Source of the DNA: Deltaproteobacteria bacterium
Lineage (GTDB): Bacteria > Myxococcota > UBA727 > VGSZ01
Reading direction: 5' to 3'
DNA: 55,674 bases
Assembly: GCA_020850995.1 (NCBI GenBank)
Contig: JADZDP010000225.1
Span: forward strand, 1 to 55,674
Part shown: one piece after another, positions 21,201-29,047 of the stretch
Numbering within the stretch: the first letter of the stretch is position 1
Layout: each line of letters starts with the position of its first letter
Position numbers and translations under genes: made by a program
The notes under the pieces: generated by a model
The model's database searches: none
What the model was told of the DNA's origin: nothing
What the model saw: the letters and a program-made list of their open reading frames with translations, nothing else

Positions 21201-21708
21201 CAAGAAGCTCGAGGCGTTCAACCGCTTCACCAAGGCGTGTGTCGCCGGCGGCACCGTCGACAACGACGCCGACAACCCGCGGCCTCGCCCGCCCGGCGTG
21301 GCGATCCCAGGCCGCGACCAGATGGAGGCGAAGCTCATCGACAACCCCAAGGACATGGTGGTGCTGACGCAGCTCGTGCGGGCCGCGCTGCAGGTCAAGG
21401 ACTACCCCTTCGCCAAGCTGCTAGCGATGCGCGCGCTCGAGATCGACGAGAAGAACGTGGCGCTCAACAACCTGCTCGGCGTGGCCTACGCGGGCAGCAA
21501 CGACATGCAGAGCGCGGCTGCGGCATTCAAGAAGACCCTCAGGATCGATGCCCGCTTCGCCCCGTCGCTGGCGAACCTGGGGACGCTCTACGCCATCTAC
21601 GGCAACGACGGGAAGGCGAAGGACTACTTCGGCAAGGCCGGCGGCGTCGACCTCGGGGCGATCGACGTCATGCCGCAAGCGGCCGCGGCGCGCGGAGGTG
21701 CCAAGTGA
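18226..21708 (+). CDS. Large TPR lipoprotein (AgmU/GltD-like)
   Basis: The 1160-residue product starts with a strong lipoprotein signal (FVLGC, Cys16). The N-terminal half (to about residue 460) and C-terminal part (about 520-1150) are TPR arrays. They are separated by a low-complexity spacer at about residues 465-510 built from KAADPK/DAKAADPK repeats and a Pro run. M. xanthus AgmU (GltD) is a TPR protein of similar size in the gliding machinery (established knowledge). Position after the GltC-like gene and size support this assignment. The ATG at 18226 overlaps the upstream stop (ATGA); an in-frame ATG at 18202 would lie inside that gene. Anchoring to the outer membrane through the lipid is inferred. 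Confidence 0.8.
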   Translation: MKARTLLVLAAFVLGCGTTQEADGPAFLQGAELARLKRDIHKVDKSIEVTKELIRRSKGERYLPDLYFRLAELYIEKSRTVYFRILEEAGADDKTAVVAPEARLLKDQAIAVYRRILNEFPDYPDNDKIMFFISHEYRELGNFEEMIKNYKELIAKYPKSPFRFESWLILGDYYFDKGDIDEAITNYRAILKNPETYAHNMARYKLAWCYINKDKNSLAVDLWEQAIKTPTPPEPGIDPNISSLSDRPKRLDVRQDALRDLAYYYAEARDPKTALPFFQNLTVSRQEYKTALEKLARRFQIKTMYEESAKVYRELIRISADVDRNLEWAEAVYEAAVAAKDLAHADQDVIMLAEVSARFKYWWRANDEDKKVLKDFEMLTRDLSTRLHALAKEKSDPDLFERAANAYEAYLSVFDDAAEHNAMEWNYAETLFAAKRFVRAGRQYEEVLKLLGGAGADGAAPATPAAAKVADAKAADPKATDAKAADPKAAAAKPADPKAKPPPPAPSPSSLSAQSGNVEGDRKQAMYSAILSYFEALKIEEKGTRFDSMMAREGIKDLGGKFVAKFPDDPNTPTVKFNVARAHFEQGIFDRSIELFAAYVKEYPTAKDANTAAELTLDAYSQREDFMGLAKQAREFAANKQLPDSARFEKVAAQAEQEELNRKTLQAEGRVAEAVASIVIEKKGTEFAAKALHQAFVIAKDRRNLVDMISTGNQLLADYASSPLAKEVLPGLAEQYLRVSQLELAAQKYEEYARRYPEGQNADDLLEGAAGIRLELGQFSDAMADYERLIQQGDEGKRPIWHAALARAAARAGDWRRAEDAGLAIADNGAHAVLGNTLAGEAALRAGKTDVAVERLSAAIGAAGKGRGGEDGPEWVARSNYLMGEIVRADFERAQWGQADEGTVLQNKLTLLQELEQTYVSAIQVGDPEWAMGGLYRVANAYKQTADFLDNAPAPQGISADDEKAYRAALAERSGPLRKQATEALQACRDQAKKLEAFNRFTKACVAGGTVDNDADNPRPRPPGVAIPGRDQMEAKLIDNPKDMVVLTQLVRAALQVKDYPFAKLLAMRALEIDEKNVALNNLLGVAYAGSNDMQSAAAAFKKTLRIDARFAPSLANLGTLYAIYGNDGKAKDYFGKAGGVDLGAIDVMPQAAAARGGAK

Positions 21709-22382
21709 CGACGTCCAGGTCGATGTTCGGCCCGAGGGGCAGGGCGGCCGCCGCGGCGCTCGCGCTGGTCGTGGCGGGTGCGGGCGGCTGCGCGGGGTTG
21801 TCGCACCGGGTCGATCGCTCCTTGCTCGACCAAGTGCCAAACGAGGAGCTGCTGCTCCTGTTTGATGCGGAGAACGCGGTGTACATCGCGCGTGACGAGG
21901 CAGATCTCGCCACCCGCAACCTCGAAGACGCCCGCAAGGCGCTGCGGCGCGCGCACGACTACCGCTCGCTCATCGACGAGCGACGATCGTCGGGGGCCGC
22001 CATCGATTCAGCGCAAGTGCTCCAGCTGCTCGAGGAGTGGAACAACGCGCGCATCGTGATGCGCGAGCGCGAGGCGACGCTGCGCTCTGAGGAGCTGGCC
22101 TCATCAGGTGTGCGTTTGTGGGCGGCGCGGGCGCGCTACGAGCACGCGAAGGCGAGGCTGGTCAAGGACTTCAACCCGGTGGGCGGCGCCAACATCAATC
22201 TGGAGGACTTCCTGAGCCAGGTGAAGGTCTGGGAAGAGAGGGAGCAGCAGGTGCTGGCCGACCTCAAGGCCCGTGAAGATGAGCTGGTTGCGGCCCGTGA
22301 CACGTACATTCAGCTCGCGGTCCGGCTCCAGCAAGAGTCGCGCGGCGCCTACGGTGGCCCGTGGGCAGATTTGCTCGATTGA
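21705..22382 (+). CDS. Coiled-coil lipoprotein in Glt-like cluster
   Basis: The 225-residue product starts at GTG (overlapping the upstream TGA) with a GGAGG ribosome site at about nine bases. A basic N-region and hydrophobic run end in the lipobox AGAGGC (Cys29). The mature part is almost entirely charged alpha-helix with Glu/Arg/Leu heptad character, so a coiled coil is likely. Lengthwise it fits a periplasmic rod or clamp. No family was recognised. It is placed between the two large TPR proteins of the cluster and may be a structural part of the complex. A downstream ATG at 21723 is the alternative start. Confidence 0.8.
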   Translation: MTTSRSMFGPRGRAAAAALALVVAGAGGCAGLSHRVDRSLLDQVPNEELLLLFDAENAVYIARDEADLATRNLEDARKALRRAHDYRSLIDERRSSGAAIDSAQVLQLLEEWNNARIVMREREATLRSEELASSGVRLWAARARYEHAKARLVKDFNPVGGANINLEDFLSQVKVWEEREQQVLADLKAREDELVAARDTYIQLAVRLQQESRGAYGGPWADLLD

Positions 22383-22392
22383 GGGTGATGGC

Positions 22393-24438
22393 ATGAGAGC
22401 AGCTCACCGTTCCCCTGGGGCGTTCCTGATCGTGACGTCGTTGGTTGCTGCGACCGGGGTACGCCCGCAGCCTGCGCCGCCCGCCGTCGATGCCGGCACG
22501 GCCCTCGCGGCCGAGACCACGGCCGAGCCCGCGGCGCCGCGCGACGCCGCGATCCTCTCGGAGGGACCCACCGAGCCAGCGCCCAAGATGCCGGGCATCC
22601 CCTATTACGAGGAGCTGGTGCGCAAAGACCCCGCAGACCCAGAGGCGCACCAGACGCTCGCGGCTGCATTCGCGCGGGCCGGCAAGGTCGACGACGCACG
22701 CCGCGAGGCGCGCCGCAGCATCGAGATCGATCCCAAGCGCGCCGAGGCGCACCAGGCGCTCGGGCTCATCGAAGAGGGTGCTGGCAACCTGCCGGCGGCG
22801 ACGGAGGCCTATCGAGCGGCCGTGGCCGCCGATGGCAACGTCGAATACCAGCTCGACCTGGCGCGCGCGCTCTTCCTCGAGTCCAAGTTGCCCGAGGCGC
22901 TGGCGGCGTGGGACGAGATCGCCAAGAAGTTCCCCACGGACATCGAGGTGCAGTTCGCCCTCGCGGATGCCGCCCGCGAGCTGGGGCGCTTCGAGGAGGC
23001 TCAGGCGGCGTACACCGCCGCGCTCAACCTCGCCCCCGAGGGCAGTGAGCGCCGCATCGACATCCTCCTCGAGCAGGGGCGCTTGATCGCGGACCGCGGT
23101 CAGCCGAACGAGGCGCTTGGGCTGCTGACGCGGGCGCGCGCCGAGGCGCCCAAGGACGCCGACGTGCACTACAACCTCGGTGTGCTCTACGTGCGCCTAG
23201 CCGAGCACGAGGCCGCGGTCACCTCGTTCAAGGAGGCCGTGCGGCTCAAGCCGGACCTCGCCAAGGCGCACAACAACATGGGCGTCGCCTTCGACAAGGC
23301 GGGCAAGCACGAGGAGGCGCTGGCCGCGTTTCAGAAGGCCACTGGCGTCGACCCGCGCTTCGCCGACGCGCTCTACAACGTGGGTTTGGTGTCGTTCAAG
23401 ATGCGCAAGTTCAAGGAGGCCCGCGCCGCCTTCGAGAAGGCCCTGCAGGTGGCACCCGAGATGGCCGACGCCAAGTTCTACCTCGGCGAGGTCTATTACC
23501 AGCTCGGCGACTCATCGAAGGCGCTGCGTGTGTACAAGGAAGCGCTGCGCAGCAACCCCGAGGACGCGTCGTCGCACCGCCGCCTCGGCGACATCTACCT
23601 CGAGCAAGGCGATCTGAGCCTGGCCGTGGGTGAGTACTGGGCGGCGGTCGACTCCGATGAGCACGACGCGCCCAACCGGTCGCAACTCATGCGCGTCCTG
23701 CTGGTCAGGAACGAGGAGGGCGACGTGCGCCGTGCCGTCAAGCTCGGCGAGAAGGGCCTCGAGCTCGACCCTTCGGCGCTCGATGTGCGCGTGGCGCTCG
23801 CCGAGGCCGAGGTGCAGCAGGGCCGATCGCCGCGCGCGCGTCAGATCCTCGACGAGGGCGTGGCGGCCAGCCCCAAGGACCCGCGCATCCACCTGGCGCT
23901 CGGCCAGCACCACCTGCAACAAGGCAACGCCCCGGCGGCGCGCACCGCCTTCGATGCGGCGCTCGCGCTCGACCCGAAGAACCCAAGCGCCCTCGCTGCC
24001 GCTGGTGAGGTCGCGTACGCGCTCGGCGACAAGGCGGCCGCGAAGAAGCGCATCCACGAGGCGCTGGCGCTCGACGCGGGACAGGCGGCGGCGCGCACCG
24101 ACCTCGGGCGCATCTTCCTCGAGGAAGGCAACAACGCCGAGGCGCTCAAGCACCTCAAGCGCGCCTCCGAGGACCAGCCGAAGCTCGGTCGCGCTTGGTT
24201 TTATCTCGCCATCGCGCAGAACAACACGGGCGCGGGCGCCGGTACCGTCGAGAAGTCGCTCAAGAAAGCGGTGGAGAGCTCGCCCGACCTCGCCGAGGCC
24301 CATTATCAGCTCGGCAAGCTCTACCTGAAGCAGGGCAAGACCGACGTGGGCTGCAAGGCACTCAAGCGGGCCGTCGACCTGGGCACGAGCTACGAGTCGG
24401 CGCTCGTCGAGCTGGAGCGCAACTGCACCGGCCAGTGA
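22393..24438 (+). CDS. Exported TPR protein (GltE/AglT-like candidate)
   Basis: The 681-residue product has a signal-like N-terminus (RSPGAFLIVTSLVAATG) without a lipobox, an Ala/Pro linker, and then about 16 TPR units from about residue 75 to the end. Many are near-consensus (for example AHNNMGVAFDKAGKHEEAL and ALYNVGLVSFKMRKFKEA). Regular TPR superhelices of this length are protein-binding scaffolds. Last gene of the cluster, ten bases after the lipoprotein. By elimination it would correspond to the TPR component GltE/AglT, but TPR similarity alone is weak evidence. The ATG at 22393 follows GAGGG; the frame is open upstream inside the neighbour. Confidence 0.8.
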   Translation: MRAAHRSPGAFLIVTSLVAATGVRPQPAPPAVDAGTALAAETTAEPAAPRDAAILSEGPTEPAPKMPGIPYYEELVRKDPADPEAHQTLAAAFARAGKVDDARREARRSIEIDPKRAEAHQALGLIEEGAGNLPAATEAYRAAVAADGNVEYQLDLARALFLESKLPEALAAWDEIAKKFPTDIEVQFALADAARELGRFEEAQAAYTAALNLAPEGSERRIDILLEQGRLIADRGQPNEALGLLTRARAEAPKDADVHYNLGVLYVRLAEHEAAVTSFKEAVRLKPDLAKAHNNMGVAFDKAGKHEEALAAFQKATGVDPRFADALYNVGLVSFKMRKFKEARAAFEKALQVAPEMADAKFYLGEVYYQLGDSSKALRVYKEALRSNPEDASSHRRLGDIYLEQGDLSLAVGEYWAAVDSDEHDAPNRSQLMRVLLVRNEEGDVRRAVKLGEKGLELDPSALDVRVALAEAEVQQGRSPRARQILDEGVAASPKDPRIHLALGQHHLQQGNAPAARTAFDAALALDPKNPSALAAAGEVAYALGDKAAAKKRIHEALALDAGQAAARTDLGRIFLEEGNNAEALKHLKRASEDQPKLGRAWFYLAIAQNNTGAGAGTVEKSLKKAVESSPDLAEAHYQLGKLYLKQGKTDVGCKALKRAVDLGTSYESALVELERNCTGQ

Positions 24439-24439
24439 A

Positions 24440-24484
24440 GGCGCGTCACCAGGCGTGAGGGCCGGTGACGGGTGCTGACGCGCC
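24440..24484 (+). promoter_or_regulatory. Two mutually exclusive stems between Glt-like operon and purA
   Basis: GGCGCGTCA (24440-24448) can pair perfectly with TGACGCGCC (24476-24484). The overlapping CGTCACC (24444-24450) can instead pair perfectly with GGTGACG (24464-24470). The two stems use the same left arm, so only one can form at a time. The site begins one base after the TPR gene stop and ends 37 bases before the purA ATG. It may be the operon terminator or an attenuator-like leader; the sequence alone cannot decide. A TTGACC box at 24486 could start a purA promoter. Confidence 0.5.
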
Positions 24485-24521
24485 ATTGACCCGGCGCGTG
24501 CTCTTCGACAGAACGTTGCGC

Positions 24522-25820
24522 ATGGGCAACGCGGTGTGCATCGGGGCGCAGTGGGGCGACGAGGGCAAGGGGCGCATCGTCGATCGCTTGAGCGAGCGCG
24601 CCGATGTGGTGGTGCGCTTTCACGGCGGCAACAACGCCGGCCACACCGTGGTGGTCGACGGCGCCACCACCATCCTGCACATCGTGCCCTCGGGCGTGCT
24701 GCACCCGGGCAAGCTGTGCGTCATCGGCGCGGGCTGCGTGGTCGATCCCGAGGTGCTCCTGCAAGAGATGGAGATGCTGGCCACGCGCAAGCTGCTACCG
24801 GACCCCAAGCGCCTGGTCATCGCTGACGAGGCGCACGTCATCCTTCCGTTCCACAAGCGCATCGACAAGGCGCGCGAACAGCAGCGCGGCGCCGGCAAGC
24901 TCGGCACCACGGGGCGTGGCATCGGTCCGGCGTACGAAGACAAGGCCGCACGCCGCGGCATGCGCATGCACGACATCATCGACCGCGCCCGCGTGCCGGA
25001 GATCATCCGCGCGAGCGCCATGTACGCCAATTCGATGCTCGAGGCGGTGGGCGCCGAGGCCCTCCGTGGCGACGAGATCGAGGAGATGATCGCGCGCACC
25101 CGCGCGCACGGCGAGAAGCTCAAGCCCTTCGTCGACGACGCGGGCGCCTTGGTGGCCGACGCGGCGGCGGCGGGCAAGAACATCCTGTTCGAGGGCGCGC
25201 AAGGCGCGCTGCTCGATCTCGACCACGGCACCTACCCCTACGTCACCTCGTCGAACTGCGTGGCTGGCCACGCCTCTGTGGGCGTGGGCGTCGGGCCCCA
25301 GCTCTTGGGACGCATCGTGGGGGTCGCCAAGGCCTACGCCACCCGCGTCGGTGAGGGCCCGTTCCCCACGGAGCTGGCCGACCCGCTCGGTACGCAGTTG
25401 CGCGATCGTGGAGGCGAGTACGGCGCCACCACGGGCCGCCCGCGGCGCTGCGGGTGGCTCGATCTGGTGGCGCTGCGCTACGCCACCAGGCTCAACGGCA
25501 TCACCGACCTGGCGCTCACCAAGCTCGACGTGCTCGCGGGCTTCGGCGATCTCCAGGTGTGCGTGGCCTACGAGATCGAGGGCCGCCGCGTCGACCGCTT
25601 CCCGCACGACGTGGCGATGCTGGCCCGCGCCACGCCGGTGTTCGAGACCTTCCCCGGCTTCGGCGAGGTGCCCGATCGGCCGCGCTCGCTCGATGACCTG
25701 CCGGCGGCGGCGCGCTCCTACGCGCTCACCATCGCCGAGCGCCTGGGCGTGCGCCTGTCGATCCTCGCGGCCGGACCCGGGCGCGGCCAAGAGATCGTGC
25801 TCGAGGACCCCTTGGCATGA
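24522..25820 (+). CDS. purA: Adenylosuccinate synthetase
   Basis: PurA joins IMP and aspartate with GTP to give adenylosuccinate, the first committed step to AMP. The 432-residue protein is of normal length and keeps the family landmarks: WGDEGKG with catalytic Asp13, GGNNAGHT with catalytic His41, TTGRGIGPAYEDK, and QGALLDLDHGTYPYVTSSN. The ATG at 24522 is chosen because it gives the canonical N-terminus; a GTG at 24465 would add 19 residues without family support. It overlaps the following cyclase gene by four bases, so an enzyme that makes the AMP precursor and one that probably consumes ATP are co-expressed. Confidence 0.97.
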   Translation: MGNAVCIGAQWGDEGKGRIVDRLSERADVVVRFHGGNNAGHTVVVDGATTILHIVPSGVLHPGKLCVIGAGCVVDPEVLLQEMEMLATRKLLPDPKRLVIADEAHVILPFHKRIDKAREQQRGAGKLGTTGRGIGPAYEDKAARRGMRMHDIIDRARVPEIIRASAMYANSMLEAVGAEALRGDEIEEMIARTRAHGEKLKPFVDDAGALVADAAAAGKNILFEGAQGALLDLDHGTYPYVTSSNCVAGHASVGVGVGPQLLGRIVGVAKAYATRVGEGPFPTELADPLGTQLRDRGGEYGATTGRPRRCGWLDLVALRYATRLNGITDLALTKLDVLAGFGDLQVCVAYEIEGRRVDRFPHDVAMLARATPVFETFPGFGEVPDRPRSLDDLPAAARSYALTIAERLGVRLSILAAGPGRGQEIVLEDPLA

Positions 25821-27127
25821 ACGACCCGCGCCGTACGAGCTCGAGCGGGCGAACGCTCGAGCGTGCGATCGCGGTGGTCGGCGACACCATCGAGCGGGCG
25901 GCGCACCACGGCGAAGAGCTGGTGGCGTGGTCGCGCTTGGCGCTCGGCGTTGGGTTCTTGATCCTGTGGCCGGCGGTGACCTGGTACGAGCTCGCGGCGG
26001 GCATCGCCAGCGCCTACGCGGTGATCGTGGTGGCCATCCTCGCGGTGGCGTGGTCGGTGTTCACGGTCTGGTACCTGCGCCGCCGCCACATCACCACACG
26101 GCTGGTCATGGCCTCGGTGCTGGTGGATTGCGCCCTGGTGCTGGCGCTGTTCTCGGTCTACGTGCTGCGCCCGCCGGCGCTGTACTTCGGCATCAGCCGT
26201 GTGTCGGGGCTCGCCGTCATCTACTTGGTCGTTGTGGGCGCTGCGCTGCGCATGACGAGGAGCGGCGCCATCGTCTCGGCCCTCACCATCGGCGCCGGCC
26301 TGGTCCCCATGCTCTATCTCGACAACACGTTGAACGCCGGCCGGGTCTACAACGGTGCCCCCAGCGTGGTCTCGTTGTGCCTGTTGCTCCTCGGGGCTGC
26401 CCTGTTCGGCTGGTTCTCTGCGCGACGCACCCGCGAGCTGACCTTGGAAGCGGCGCGCCTGACCCTGTCGGGCGAGCGCGCTCGCGCGCGGCTCGGCGCC
26501 TACGTCTCCGAGGAGGTCGCGAACGCGAGCATGGCAGTCGACGAGATCCCCCTCGGTGGCGTGCGCCAAGAGGCCGCGGTGCTGTTCGCTGACCTGCGCG
26601 GCTTCACCAGCGCGTCGGAGGCCAAGGAGCCCGAGCAGGTGGTGAGCGAGCTCAACGAGTACCTCGAGGTCGCGGTCACCGCCGTCAGACAATCCGGTGG
26701 CGTCGTTGATAAGTACATCGGCGATGCGGTCATGGCGGTGTTCGGCGTGCCGACGCCGCGGTCCGACGACGCGGCTTGCGCCGTGCGAGCAGCGGCCGCC
26801 ATGGAGCTTGCGCTCGCCGAGCTGAACCAGCGACGTCATGCGCGCGGCCTACCGCCCCTGCGGCAGGGCATCGGCATCCACCGAGGCGTCGTGGTGGCGG
26901 GCAATATCGGCACGGTCGAGCGCGCCCAGTACACCGTCATCGGCGACACGGTGAATGTCGCGAGTCGGCTCGAGAGCCACGCCAAGGAGCTGGGCGTCAC
27001 CGTGCTGCTCTCGGCGGCAGCGGCGCGCGGCGCAGACGGCGCGCCCGGGGTCCCCCAGCTGCGCCCCCTCGGTGGCGTGGCCGTCAAAGGCCGCGTGGAG
27101 CCCATCCAGGTCTTTGGCTTCGCCTGA
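25817..27127 (+). CDS. Membrane class III adenylate/guanylate cyclase
   Basis: The 436-residue protein has about five to six transmembrane helices (about residues 38-200) and a C-terminal class III cyclase domain (about 245-435). Catalytic positions are present: metal-binding Asp259 (FADLRGFT) and Asp303 (YIGD), substrate-specificity Lys299 (DKYIGD), and transition-state Asn380 and Arg384 (GDTVNVASR). A complete set implies an active enzyme, with the Lys favouring ATP. A short helical linker joins the membrane part to the cyclase domain. There is no response-regulator or GAF domain. The start overlaps purA by four bases. It probably makes cAMP in response to a membrane signal. Confidence 0.92.
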   Translation: MNDPRRTSSSGRTLERAIAVVGDTIERAAHHGEELVAWSRLALGVGFLILWPAVTWYELAAGIASAYAVIVVAILAVAWSVFTVWYLRRRHITTRLVMASVLVDCALVLALFSVYVLRPPALYFGISRVSGLAVIYLVVVGAALRMTRSGAIVSALTIGAGLVPMLYLDNTLNAGRVYNGAPSVVSLCLLLLGAALFGWFSARRTRELTLEAARLTLSGERARARLGAYVSEEVANASMAVDEIPLGGVRQEAAVLFADLRGFTSASEAKEPEQVVSELNEYLEVAVTAVRQSGGVVDKYIGDAVMAVFGVPTPRSDDAACAVRAAAAMELALAELNQRRHARGLPPLRQGIGIHRGVVVAGNIGTVERAQYTVIGDTVNVASRLESHAKELGVTVLLSAAAARGADGAPGVPQLRPLGGVAVKGRVEPIQVFGFA

Positions 27128-27138
27128 GAGGATGCAGC

Positions 27139-27444
27139 ATGCCCTCGCTCGAACAGCTCCTGAGCCTCGCCGCCAAGACCAAGAAGCCCCTGCCGTGGTA
27201 TGGGGTGGCCATGGAATATCGGGCGCTCGGGCGCCTCGACGAGGCGCTGGTGACCTTCCAGCAGGTGCACGAGCTCGACGCCGGCTACGTGCCCGCGTAC
27301 TTCATGTGCGCCCAGATACTGGCCGAGCGGGGCGAGGTCGCGCGCGCCCGCGCCGAGCTCGCCGAGGGTATGGCGCGCGCGCGCGCGGCGGGCGACGACC
27401 ACGCCGAGGCGGAGATGCGCGACCTGCTCGAGACCTTGTCGTGA
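27139..27444 (+). CDS. Small TPR protein
   Basis: The 101-residue protein carries about two TPR-like helical pairs (WYGVAMEYRALGRLDEALV and YFMCAQILAERGEVARA) and no signal, so it is probably cytoplasmic. A GAGAGG ribosome site lies before the ATG at 27139. It follows the cyclase by 11 bases and overlaps the next gene by four (GTGA), so it belongs to the purA-cyclase transcript. Short TPR proteins of this type occur widely in myxobacteria without assigned roles. It may adapt the cyclase to a partner (inference). Confidence 0.8.
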   Translation: MPSLEQLLSLAAKTKKPLPWYGVAMEYRALGRLDEALVTFQQVHELDAGYVPAYFMCAQILAERGEVARARAELAEGMARARAAGDDHAEAEMRDLLETLS

Positions 27445-27902
27445 GCGTTCGATGGTCCCTCATCGCCGTCGGCGTGCTCGCCGTCGCGCAGGGGCCCGCG
27501 GCCTGCGGTCGCCCTTGCCGCCCGATCACGGTGGTGCCGCTCGAGCTCCAATGCGACGCCGATGCCTTCTACGAGGGGGAGCTCCACTACGACGACGCGG
27601 CGGTGTTCGAGTCCTTCCTGTCACAGGACTGCATGCCAAGCGCCTCGCCGGAGCAGGTCGCGGCCATCGTCGGCGGGGTCGACTTCCTCGCCAACGTGGT
27701 GTTCGTCGCTGTGGGCCCGCGCCAGGTGGCGGGCCGCTGTGTCGAACGCCGCGACGCCGCCCTGGTGCAGGCGTGCGACGACGGGCTGCGCGTGGCCTTC
27801 GACGATCGCCTCAGCACTGACGAGGAGTGCGTGGGTCGGTGGACCGTGGCGTTCTCGCTGGCGCGCGAGGATATGCGGGCGGCGCTCGGCGAGGGCCCGT
27901 AG
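27441..27902 (+). CDS. Small lipoprotein
   Basis: The 153-residue product starts at GTG, overlapping the TPR gene stop. A hydrophobic signal runs to GPAAC (Cys22), a lipobox-like site. The mature part is acidic with several cysteines and ends at a probable helix (AREDMRAAL). No family was recognised. It is the last gene of the purA-cyclase-TPR run and is convergent with another small cysteine-rich lipoprotein, eight bases apart. The internal part includes FLANVVFVAVGPRQVAGRC, suggesting a compact alpha/beta fold. Function unknown. Confidence 0.7.
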   Translation: MSVRWSLIAVGVLAVAQGPAACGRPCRPITVVPLELQCDADAFYEGELHYDDAAVFESFLSQDCMPSASPEQVAAIVGGVDFLANVVFVAVGPRQVAGRCVERRDAALVQACDDGLRVAFDDRLSTDEECVGRWTVAFSLAREDMRAALGEGP

Positions 27903-27910
27903 GGCCGGCG

Positions 27911-28261
27911 CTACTCTGCTTGCGGGAGCGCCGCGTCGAAACACGCGAGCACCGTCTCTTGGCACACGGCGGGGTCCTGGCTCGCGTCGGTGGCGGCGTC
28001 CACGCAGCCGGCCGACTCGGGCGTGACCGCCGGCTGGTCGGCGCAGCCGAGGGCACAGCTCTCGGCCGCGCTGCGCTCGCCGCTCTCTACCTTCGCGCCC
28101 TCGAGGTCATCCTCGGGGGCGAAGGTCACCTGGCACACCATGGTGCGCGCGCACAGGTTCTCGCAGTTGACGGTAGGGCCACAGCCCGCCAGGAGCCCGA
28201 CGTAGAGCAGGGTGCCCGTGCCACCGAGCAGAGCGATGTGCGGGATGACGCGCCGACGCAT
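27911..28261 (-). CDS. Cysteine-rich small lipoprotein
   Basis: The 116-residue product has a clear lipoprotein signal (LLAGC, Cys27) and a mature part with a further nine cysteines in pairs (NCENLCARTMVC, CALGC, CV, CQ, CF). This spacing is similar to small disulfide-bonded myxobacterial lipoproteins and is expected to fold outside the cytoplasm. No function is known. It is divergent from the secreted coiled-coil gene across 48 bases, and convergent with the lipoprotein ending at 27902. Confidence 0.75.
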   Translation of the reverse strand: MRRRVIPHIALLGGTGTLLYVGLLAGCGPTVNCENLCARTMVCQVTFAPEDDLEGAKVESGERSAAESCALGCADQPAVTPESAGCVDAATDASQDPAVCQETVLACFDAALPQAE

Positions 28262-28309
28262 GGTCCAAAGCTACCCGAGGGGCTCGGAGCCGCATAGGAT
28301 CGTCCGCAG

Positions 28310-29047
28310 ATGTCGGCCCTGGTCGCCCTGCTGCTCCTGCCGCTCGCGCACGACGCGGGCTTCGGCGGTGCACCGAGCGCAGCGCCGGAGGACGCGCCTG
28401 CGATCGACGACAGCCCCGGACAGGCCGAGCTCCGCACACGCCTGAACACGACCCTCGAGCACAACGCCAAGGGCACCGAGCAGCTCGCCGAGCAACCGGT
28501 GCGCCGCACCAAGCTCGAGGAGGAGCTCGAGCGCGCCCACCTCGACGCCACCATCCCCTTGCTCGCCTTCCGCATCGAGGTCGCGCGCGCCGATCTCGAG
28601 CTCGAGGACCTGCTCGCCAAGGGCGCGCGCCCCGAGCGCGTGCAGCTCGCCGAGGAGCGCGTGGCGTCGTTGCGCGGCATGAGCGACCTCGTGGAGCGCA
28701 TCGCGCTCGCGAGGCTGTCCTCGTGCACCCGGGCGCTCGGGCAGCCCATCGTGGTCAAGACCTGGCGCATGACGGCGGGCGGCCCCGTGGCCCTCTCGGC
28801 CAAGGAGATGGTCGAGCAGGTGCCCAACGGTGACCCCGAGGGCTGCGAGCGCATTTCGCTGATGGACGTCGACACCATCGCCAAGGTTCGGCGCCTGTTC
28901 TCGGTGCGCGCCGAGCTCGACGGGCGGAGCTTCGGCTACCACGAGGTGGCGGAGCGCAAGCGGCTCGAGGGCGAACGCGACGCGCTCGAGCGCGCGCTCC
29001 AGCAGCAAGCCGTGGCTGGCGTGGTGGTGGCTAACCCGCCGCGGTGA
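28310..29047 (+). CDS. Secreted helical protein
   Basis: The 245-residue product has a short signal-like start (MSALVALLLLPLAHDAG), an acidic Pro/Ala segment and two long charged helical regions (about residues 38-135 and 205-235) that could form coiled coils. A small Cys-containing middle (LSSCTRALG, GCERISL) separates them. No family was recognised. An AGGA ribosome site precedes the ATG. The gene overlaps the convergent recG tail by 17 bases, so both 3' ends are shared. It is expected in the periplasm. Confidence 0.7.
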   Translation: MSALVALLLLPLAHDAGFGGAPSAAPEDAPAIDDSPGQAELRTRLNTTLEHNAKGTEQLAEQPVRRTKLEEELERAHLDATIPLLAFRIEVARADLELEDLLAKGARPERVQLAEERVASLRGMSDLVERIALARLSSCTRALGQPIVVKTWRMTAGGPVALSAKEMVEQVPNGDPEGCERISLMDVDTIAKVRRLFSVRAELDGRSFGYHEVAERKRLEGERDALERALQQQAVAGVVVANPPR

